A DNA stretch of 11,778 bases from Chroococcidiopsidaceae cyanobacterium CP_BM_RX_35 (GTDB lineage: Bacteria; Cyanobacteriota; Cyanobacteriia; Cyanobacteriales; Chroococcidiopsidaceae): contig JAFAVL010000735.1 in NCBI GenBank assembly GCA_019242465.1, positions 1 through 11,778 on the forward strand, read 5' to 3'. This document shows positions 7,985 to 11,778 of this stretch, in pieces (position 1 is the first letter of the stretch; every line of letters begins with the position of its first letter). The position numbers and the translations under genes are program-made. The notes beneath the pieces were generated by a model. The model worked only from the letters and a program-made list of their open reading frames with translations, did no database searches and was not told where the DNA came from.

Positions 7985-8006
7985 TGGGGCAGAGGCAGGG
8001 GGAGAA
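7985..8006. repeat. C-rich CCCCCTGCC-type intergenic repeat, copy 2 (inverted)
   Basis: Read on the minus strand this is TTTCTCCCCCTGCCTCTGCCCC (about). It shares the exact 12-mer CCCCCTGCCTCT (here 7991-8002) with the repeat at 1315-1326. It lies between the genes at 7167-7916 and 8009-8464, just past the narM stop, and has no hairpin of its own. Confidence 0.55.
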
Positions 8007-8008
8007 AT

Positions 8009-8464
8009 TTAAACTAAATGAAATTCCTTCAAAGCTGGTAAAAAGTTTTCGTTTTCGTGGTTAGAGCGACTGAGTTTGATCAGCGCAAAGCGCTGTTCTG
8101 GAGTTAGGGTGGCCCATTGCTTAGGAGTAATTGTTATCCCAATTTCCTGATGAGCCGATGCTTGAACACTAGGATGTACCGTCGTTGCATCCATCCAGGC
8201 AGGATTTGTCTCAACAGGTAAATCAGTTGCCGTCTCCCCGACACGTTCTAGAACGAGACGTTGCAATAATGCTCGGTAGGCTTGAACTTCACTTGCTGTA
8301 GTACAAGGCAGCTCCACGAGTGCCTGACGCTCCTCTGGACTCAACCGATGCCACTGCGGCAATTTCAACTTGATTCCGCAGGTATCTAGCTTGAGACGAA
8401 CCTGCATAGGGATACAGCGCAGCGATTCAACGAAGTCAGCTTCAAATTGAAAAAATTGAGCCAT
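8009..8464 (-). CDS. narM: Nitrate reductase-associated protein (NarM family)
   Basis: The 151-residue product matches the cyanobacterial nitrate reductase-associated family: FFQFEADFVESLRCIPMQVR (4-23), KLDTCGIKLKL (25-35), then QWHRLSPEERQALVELP (37-53). In Synechococcus elongatus NarM is needed for nitrate reductase activity, probably in maturation of the molybdenum enzyme, not its transcription; I recall this from the literature. A second copy of the helix motif, QWATLTPEQRFALIKLS (116-132), follows a variable linker, so the protein has two related halves. I chose ATG 8464 over an upstream TTG at 8479 because family proteins start close to FxFExDF. No clear Shine-Dalgarno is present. narB and molybdopterin genes are absent from the window, so the gene is unlinked here. 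It is a cytoplasmic protein. C54 and C17/C29 are present but their role is unknown. Confidence 0.85.
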   Translation of the reverse strand: MAQFFQFEADFVESLRCIPMQVRLKLDTCGIKLKLPQWHRLSPEERQALVELPCTTASEVQAYRALLQRLVLERVGETATDLPVETNPAWMDATTVHPSVQASAHQEIGITITPKQWATLTPEQRFALIKLSRSNHENENFLPALKEFHLV

Positions 8465-8481
8465 GAGAGAATGCAGCAAGT

Positions 8482-8499
8482 GTACCTATACCATAGTAC
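8482..8499. promoter_or_regulatory. Imperfect palindrome upstream of narM
   Basis: GTACCTATACCATAGTAC reads GTAC-C-TAT/ATA-GTAC, an inverted repeat with one unpaired base, 18-35 bases before the narM ATG. It could be an operator or part of the promoter. It resembles an NtcA box (GTA-N8-TAC) but the spacing is N12, so I do not call it one. Confidence 0.25.
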
Positions 8500-8568
8500 C
8501 AGTTCGGTGGGATGAGGAATCTGTGGCAGTACCCATAGCTAGCAGTCTATGTGGCAATCGGCAGAATC

Positions 8569-9186
8569 TTACACAGCAAGCACAGGCAAGCCTAAACCAT
8601 GTATTAGGATGCCCAGAATCTTGTTGAGGTTAGGCGAGATGTAATAGTCAGTCAGGTCAATTGATCCGGTCATATTCGTTAACTTGAGAAACTTCCAGAT
8701 CTCGCCTGTTGTGACGGCTCCGTAGATGGCATCAATCGGCTGACCCTCCCGCTGATTAAAATGTTGAGCCACGACCATTCCTGCAATACACTGACCTAAG
8801 CCTGCTTTGATGTTTTCGTTCTTCGCTTCGGTGATCAGGATGACCGGAGCATTAATGGTAAGTTGCTCTTTTGAGCGACTGAGGATGTAGTCGCAGTAGC
8901 CAATCAACCCTTTTTCATCGTCTACATTAAATTCTGTGCCCGAAAATAGGCTGATTTGACCATTTGCCCGTCGTCGCACTTCCAGCAGCACCGGGGTAAT
9001 AATCATCTCGGAACGGGCTTTCTCGGTGCTGATGGCGATCGCCAGTTGCACGGTTTCTTGCAGAGTTGTGTTGAGCAGATCGCTACCAATAACAGGCTCA
9101 ACTGATGCAAACAGGTTGGGTTGTTCATCAATCTGTAACCCAAAGTCTTTCTTCAGCTTTTGAAGGGTGAAGTCACTGTATGCCAT
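8569..9186 (-). CDS. Small cyanobacterial protein with PD-(D/E)XK nuclease-like core
   Basis: I know no name for this 205-residue protein. Its core fits the PD-(D/E)XK fold pattern: helix with E60, a strand MIITPVLLEVRR (61-72), then GYCDYILS with D99, then the strand PVILITEAKNE with E120-x-K122 and a following helix with Q132 (AGLGQCIAGMVVA). D99, E120 and K122 are the expected metal-binding and catalytic triad. The spacing of about 20 residues between D and ExK is normal. Such folds occur in restriction enzymes, but also in many non-nuclease proteins; no methylase, helicase or toxin partner is next to it. A start at ATG 9186 is supported by GGGGAA about six bases upstream. Standalone gene on the minus strand, 105 bases before narM. 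Function not established. Confidence 0.8.
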   Translation of the reverse strand: MAYSDFTLQKLKKDFGLQIDEQPNLFASVEPVIGSDLLNTTLQETVQLAIAISTEKARSEMIITPVLLEVRRRANGQISLFSGTEFNVDDEKGLIGYCDYILSRSKEQLTINAPVILITEAKNENIKAGLGQCIAGMVVAQHFNQREGQPIDAIYGAVTTGEIWKFLKLTNMTGSIDLTDYYISPNLNKILGILIHGLGLPVLAV

Positions 9187-9286
9187 ACGTTCCCCAAGTT
9201 GCCTGAGCCATCTCCATCATTATCACAGAGGCTAGAGAGTGAAGTTGTATTTAAAATCTCAACCTGAGAAATTCGGGGATGTAGAA

Positions 9287-9317
9287 ACTCCGACCCGCTA
9301 CAAGTAACGGTCGGGGT
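9287..9317. other. Hairpin in the 177-base gap before the secreted small-protein gene
   Basis: ACTCCGACC (9287-9295) pairs with GGTCGGGGT (9309-9317), nine pairs including one G-T, enclosing a 13-base loop. No T-run follows on either strand, so it is not an ordinary terminator. It sits about 45 bases upstream of the ATG at 9364 and could be a leader structure or operator. The rest of 9187-9363 shows no clear promoter pair. Confidence 0.4.
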
Positions 9318-9363
9318 AGTTCATAGCACTCTTGTACTATAGAAGTGAGCAGTACAAACAATC

Positions 9364-9603
9364 ATGAGAAAGAGCATGAGCCGTAAGATTCTATGCTTGG
9401 CAAGCTTAGCCTTCGTCGCAACATCTCTGTTAGCAACACCAGCATTTTCAGCATCGCTACAGAATCGGCAAAAGCTGTCGTCAGAGCTTTTGCCTGCTAG
9501 CAACAGCCGCAATTCGACACTAATCGCAGGTTTGTTTAACCTTGACATAGATATAAACAATCGGCATCACGATCGCTGGCGTGATCGAGATGACTACCGA
9601 TAA
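9364..9603 (+). CDS. Short secreted Arg/Asp/His-rich protein, probably truncated by an in-frame TAA
   Basis: The 79-residue product has a clear signal peptide: basic MRKSMSRK, a hydrophobic core LCLASLAFVATSLLA, and likely cleavage after PAFSA (residue 30). The mature part runs from SLQNRQKLSSELLP to IAGLFNLDIDINN and then becomes a charged Arg/Asp/His/Trp-rich stretch (HHDRWRDRDDYR) that ends at TAA 9601-9603. The frame stays open after this stop for 24 more codons in the same style (HRDRDDRWRDGDDYRW...) to TAG 9676-9678. So the original gene probably ended at 9678 with 103-104 residues. ATG 9364 or ATG 9376 (MSRK) may be the start; GAGAAAGAG sits just before the latter. No family is recognised. 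The mature protein would be exported, strongly charged and probably unfolded. Confidence 0.7.
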   Translation: MRKSMSRKILCLASLAFVATSLLATPAFSASLQNRQKLSSELLPASNSRNSTLIAGLFNLDIDINNRHHDRWRDRDDYR

Positions 9604-9666
9604 CATCGTGATCGCGACGATCGCTGGCGCGACGGAGACGACTACCGATGGCATCGCGATCACGAC
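9571..9666 (+). repeat. 48-base tandem repeat, two copies, coding
   Basis: Two adjacent 48-base units, 9571-9618 and 9619-9666, agree at 40 of 48 positions. Each is 16 codons, in frame with the upstream secreted-protein gene. Unit 1 encodes DRWRDRDDYR-stop-HRDRD, unit 2 DRWRDGDDYRWHRDHD. Four of the eight differences are synonymous third-position changes, as expected of a repeat that diverged while translated. The TAA in unit 1 stands where unit 2 has TGG. Confidence 0.85.
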
Positions 9667-9678
9667 TATGACCGATAG
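9604..9678 (+). pseudogene. In-frame continuation of the secreted-protein gene beyond TAA
   Basis: These 24 codons and a TAG stop continue the frame of the gene at 9364 without interruption and keep the same Arg/Asp/His composition. They are most simply the former C-terminus, cut off by the TAA at 9601-9603. Readthrough, or a sequencing error at that codon, would restore the longer protein. Confidence 0.6.
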
Positions 9679-9715
9679 TCTCAGAATTAAAAATCTTAAA
9701 CAACTAACCCATCAA

Positions 9716-9752
9716 CAAACTTGTCACCGGGAGATGTGACCTCCATAGTTTG
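9716..9752. other. Interrupted stem-loop after the secreted-protein gene
   Basis: Outer arms CAAACT (9716-9721) and AGTTTG (9747-9752) enclose inner arms GTCAC (9723-9727) and GTGAC (9736-9740) with an eight-base loop. GGAG in the loop could alternatively pair with CTCC at 9741-9744. It lies about 40 bases after the TAG at 9678 and may act as a weak terminator, though no T-run follows. The rest of 9679-9958 shows only a weak promoter-like pair, TTGCAT at 9864 and TATAAG at 9889 with a long 19-base spacer. Confidence 0.35.
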
Positions 9753-9958
9753 TGTCGTCTGATACTGATTGGTACTTTGGCAATTTCTGCATATACTGTA
9801 TCCGCGACATGCATAAATTTACATTTTTCATCTACCTAATGAGGTATTAGTAGAATAGGCTCTTTGCATAAATCGGCGAAGAGAAGCGTATAAGTGTTAC
9901 AGACGTGCAAAACAAATAGACTTTTGCCAGTTGCTCATGCAGTATTTGGTACAACAAG

Positions 9959-10240
9959 ATGAAATCGAAGCACATTAAACGCAAACCAACAAGGAGTCAG
10001 GACTTAAGTCACGGTGTGTCCAAGCAAGCTGACGTAACAGCTAGCGGTCAAGTGAATGCTCAAGCTAATAGATGGGTAGCTAATCAACCGATAAAACGTG
10101 TCAGTCCTATGACGTTTTCACAAAAAATGTATCAACCTAGCCTGTGTGAAATCGCAGCAGAATCTCAGCAGGCTTTAAAGGCTAATTCTTTAGAAGAAGT
10201 TAGAAAGCTATTGGAGAAGGTGATTGAGCTAGGTAATTAG
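9959..10240 (+). CDS. Small basic protein of unknown function (93 aa)
   Basis: I do not recognise this product. It starts at ATG 9959 with a basic tail (MKSKHIKRKPTRSQD), continues with a Gln/Ala/Asn-rich polar stretch (residues 17-45) that looks disordered, and ends with a likely amphipathic helical pair (residues about 61-91, LCEIAAESQQALKANSLEEVRKLLEKVIEL). The C-terminal helices look genuine in composition and are the main reason to accept it. There is no signal peptide or membrane segment. No Shine-Dalgarno precedes the ATG. It stops 23 bases before the convergent DUF2301 gene, with no terminator between. It may bind a partner or nucleic acid through the basic N-terminus, but that is a guess from composition only. 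Confidence 0.6.
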   Translation: MKSKHIKRKPTRSQDLSHGVSKQADVTASGQVNAQANRWVANQPIKRVSPMTFSQKMYQPSLCEIAAESQQALKANSLEEVRKLLEKVIELGN

Positions 10241-10263
10241 CTGTTTACCAACTTGCTCTTTGC

Positions 10264-10920
10264 TTATACCCTCACTGAACGTTGTTCCTGCAAATAAGCA
10301 AAGACTGACTTATCTCCAATATCGGGTGGAATCGGCTGTATCACCTTGCGGAGTGCAAACACGACAAATAAAGCAGCCCAGCTAGCAAGCATTGCCCTTT
10401 CCCACTGAACTGGCAGAACATCCGCTAGATGTCCTAGTAGCAGCACTGGCACTAGCGGAGTCATGAGTTTAGTTTCTAGTCGATTAAAGCAAAAAGCCTC
10501 CTTGAAATAGATCCCAGTTAAAGCTGCAAATGTGAAGCCCACACCAAACAAGGCAACCGGGTGATTGTAAATGAATAGAGCTAGCGGTTCATGACTAGAG
10601 AGCGTCAATGCTAATGCAGTGACGCTACCGATTGCCCAAAAGATCTGAAGTAGCCGATGCAGTGCGGCTAAATAGATATGAATTGTAAACAGGCTAATAC
10701 CTAATGCTAGGCAAAAACAGGCGTATAGAGGAGTTAGTGCTTGCCAAACAAATTGGTGGTTGTCCAGCAGCACTCCGAAGCTACCAATGGCAAAACTGAT
10801 AGCAGCCGCTAGCAAGCCAGCACGGTAGATAATAACTCCAGAGCGATCGCTTTCTGTGATTGTAAATTCTCCAAACTGACCTTGATAGATCACTGGTTCA
10901 GACAGCTGTGCCTGAGTCAT
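10264..10920 (-). CDS. DUF2301-type integral membrane protein
   Basis: The 218-residue product matches the DUF2301 pattern of cyanobacterial membrane proteins as I remember it: a soluble start with YQGQFGEFTITESDRSGVIIYRAG (12-35), several hydrophobic segments (about 33-51, 58-80, 87-106, 120-138, 152-166, 176-190), and the conserved GIYFKEAFCFNRLETKLMTPLVP (136-158). The biochemical role of the family is unknown. The short C-terminal tail (191-218) is polar. ATG 10920 has a perfect AGGAGG five bases upstream, which overlaps the stop codon of the SAM hydrolase gene; the two are clearly one operon and translation may be coupled. Confidence 0.85.
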   Translation of the reverse strand: MTQAQLSEPVIYQGQFGEFTITESDRSGVIIYRAGLLAAAISFAIGSFGVLLDNHQFVWQALTPLYACFCLALGISLFTIHIYLAALHRLLQIFWAIGSVTALALTLSSHEPLALFIYNHPVALFGVGFTFAALTGIYFKEAFCFNRLETKLMTPLVPVLLLGHLADVLPVQWERAMLASWAALFVVFALRKVIQPIPPDIGDKSVFAYLQEQRSVRV

Positions 10921-10925
10921 AGCTT

Positions 10926-10931
10926 CCTCCT
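10926..10931 (-). promoter_or_regulatory. Strong Shine-Dalgarno overlapping the upstream stop codon
   Basis: On the minus strand the TAG stop of the SAM hydrolase gene (10932-10930) runs straight into AGGAGG, five bases before the ATG of the DUF2301 gene. It is the best ribosome site in the window and supports coupled translation. Confidence 0.85.
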
Positions 10932-11733
10932 ATTGTTGCAGCTCAACTTGTACTTTAGATCCCCAGTCTAGCTGGAATTGGGATTGAGCATTACCCCCAT
11001 TAACAGCGATTTCCACCCAGTTATGACTGCCGACCAGGGCGACAGGACTGCCAGGTGGAACGTCACTGTAAGTTTGACACCCTGATATAATGTTTAACCC
11101 CGCCGCTGCTACAGACCAAGTTTTGCCTTGAACATAAGTACCTGGAATGTTGGTAATTAAGTTGCCAAAGCGGTCAACATATTGAATACAACCAACAATG
11201 CCAATGTCTGTGTGAGTACATCCAGGGATAGGAAGCTGAACTAAAGTGGATGAAGCGATAGCTTGACCTAAGTGTTTTAACGAGACACCACTAGCCAGAT
11301 GCGCTCCTACTGGCGCGAAAATGTCGCGTCCATGGAAAGTGGCACTAGGTTCAGGGGTTTTCCAGTAATTGGGGTTTGTCAGTTCCACAGCCGCGATCGC
11401 CTGCGATTGACTTAGCACCCCACTAAATAACCCGTTATCTGGTCCTACCAAGAATCCATCTGCCAATTCTACTGCCACGGCTCGTCTACTACTACCCACA
11501 CCCGGATCGACAACAGCGACATGCACTGTCCCATGTGGGAAGTAGGGGTAGGCATTCATCAAACAAAACCGTGCCGTCGCAATGTCTTGAGGCGGAATCT
11601 GGTGTGTCAGATCTACCACAGTTATAGAGCAATTGACTTGGGCGATCGCTCCCTTCATCACCCCCACATACACGTCCCGCTCTCCAAAATCACTGAGAAG
11701 CGTCAGGAGCCTGTTTTGATACATCTGCTGCAT
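10930..11733 (-). CDS. S-adenosylmethionine hydrolase (DUF62 / SAM hydroxide adenosyltransferase family)
   Basis: The family uses an activated water or hydroxide to split S-adenosylmethionine into adenosine and methionine, and is related to fluorinase and chlorinase. The 267-residue product has the whole signature: LLSDFGERDVYVGVMKG (12-28), VDLTHQIPPQD (40-50), VVDPGVGSSRR (74-84), VGPDNGL (96-102), TFHGRDIFAP (132-141), VDRFGNLITNI (186-196), and GSHNWVEIAVNGGNA (235-249). D76, R83 and H134 match the Asp-Arg-His triad of characterised hydrolases (spacing 7 and about 51), which argues for hydrolysis, not halogenation. Cytoplasmic. It may start at ATG 11733 or ATG 11724 (MYQNR); no Shine-Dalgarno is seen for either, and the 45 bases upstream are AT-rich. 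First gene of a two-gene operon with DUF2301. Confidence 0.93.
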   Translation of the reverse strand: MQQMYQNRLLTLLSDFGERDVYVGVMKGAIAQVNCSITVVDLTHQIPPQDIATARFCLMNAYPYFPHGTVHVAVVDPGVGSSRRAVAVELADGFLVGPDNGLFSGVLSQSQAIAAVELTNPNYWKTPEPSATFHGRDIFAPVGAHLASGVSLKHLGQAIASSTLVQLPIPGCTHTDIGIVGCIQYVDRFGNLITNIPGTYVQGKTWSVAAAGLNIISGCQTYSDVPPGSPVALVGSHNWVEIAVNGGNAQSQFQLDWGSKVQVELQQ

Positions 11734-11778
11734 ATAAATCAGAGCGGTGGACAGTATTTTTTTAAAAATTAAAATTTT

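Noticed and set aside
7975..8064. 29-codon plus-strand frame with a good GAGGAG before ATG
   Set aside because: It overlaps the 3' end of narM in antisense and is built partly from the C-rich repeat; the ribosome-like site is probably chance.
8482..8499. NtcA binding site upstream of narM
   Set aside because: The GTA/TAC half sites are 12 bases apart instead of 8.
8569..9186. Restriction-modification or toxin-antitoxin system around the PD-(D/E)XK-like gene
   Set aside because: No methylase, specificity, helicase or small antitoxin gene lies beside it; narM and a secreted small protein are the neighbours.
9571..9666. CRISPR-like repeat
   Set aside because: Only two directly adjacent units with no spacers, in a coding frame; it is a coding tandem repeat.

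Overview
The window reads as ordinary cyanobacterial chromosome. Three things say so. It holds psbK, a photosystem II subunit found only in oxygenic phototrophs, directly after tgt. It holds a NarM-type nitrate reductase-associated protein and a DUF2301-type membrane protein, both characteristic of cyanobacteria. It also carries nine exact copies of the cyanobacterial octamer GCGATCGC (HIP1). I cannot name the species. No rRNA, tRNA, CRISPR array, insertion sequence or phage gene is visible.

Layout, left to right. Minus strand: the 5' part of a histone-deacetylase-family hydrolase (cut by the window edge), preceded by a small acidic protein gene. Plus strand: a ClC chloride channel/antiporter. 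Minus strand: tgt then psbK, ending in a strong intrinsic terminator that lies between psbK and the ClC gene. Divergent from tgt: cobS (plus), whose stop codon abuts the stop of a secreted PPC-domain protein on the minus strand. After a 334-base gap comes a LytR-CpsA-Psr cell-envelope ligase (plus), converging on a membrane-anchored DUF1176-like protein (minus). Then narM (minus) and a small PD-(D/E)XK-like protein (minus). Next, on the plus strand, is a short secreted Arg/Asp-rich protein gene interrupted by an in-frame TAA inside a 48-base tandem repeat, then a small gene of unknown function. The right end is a two-gene minus-strand operon: a SAM hydrolase (DUF62) followed by the DUF2301 membrane protein.

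The genes are a housekeeping mixture (tRNA queuosine modification, photosystem II, cobalamin assembly, nitrate assimilation support, envelope polymer attachment, SAM turnover), and most sit as single units or pairs. I found no convincing new multi-gene system. The observations most worth a second look are the in-frame stop inside the tandem repeat at 9601-9603, the unlisted psbK gene, the non-canonical residues of the ClC protein, the internal duplication in NarM, and the nuclease-like small protein at 8569-9186.
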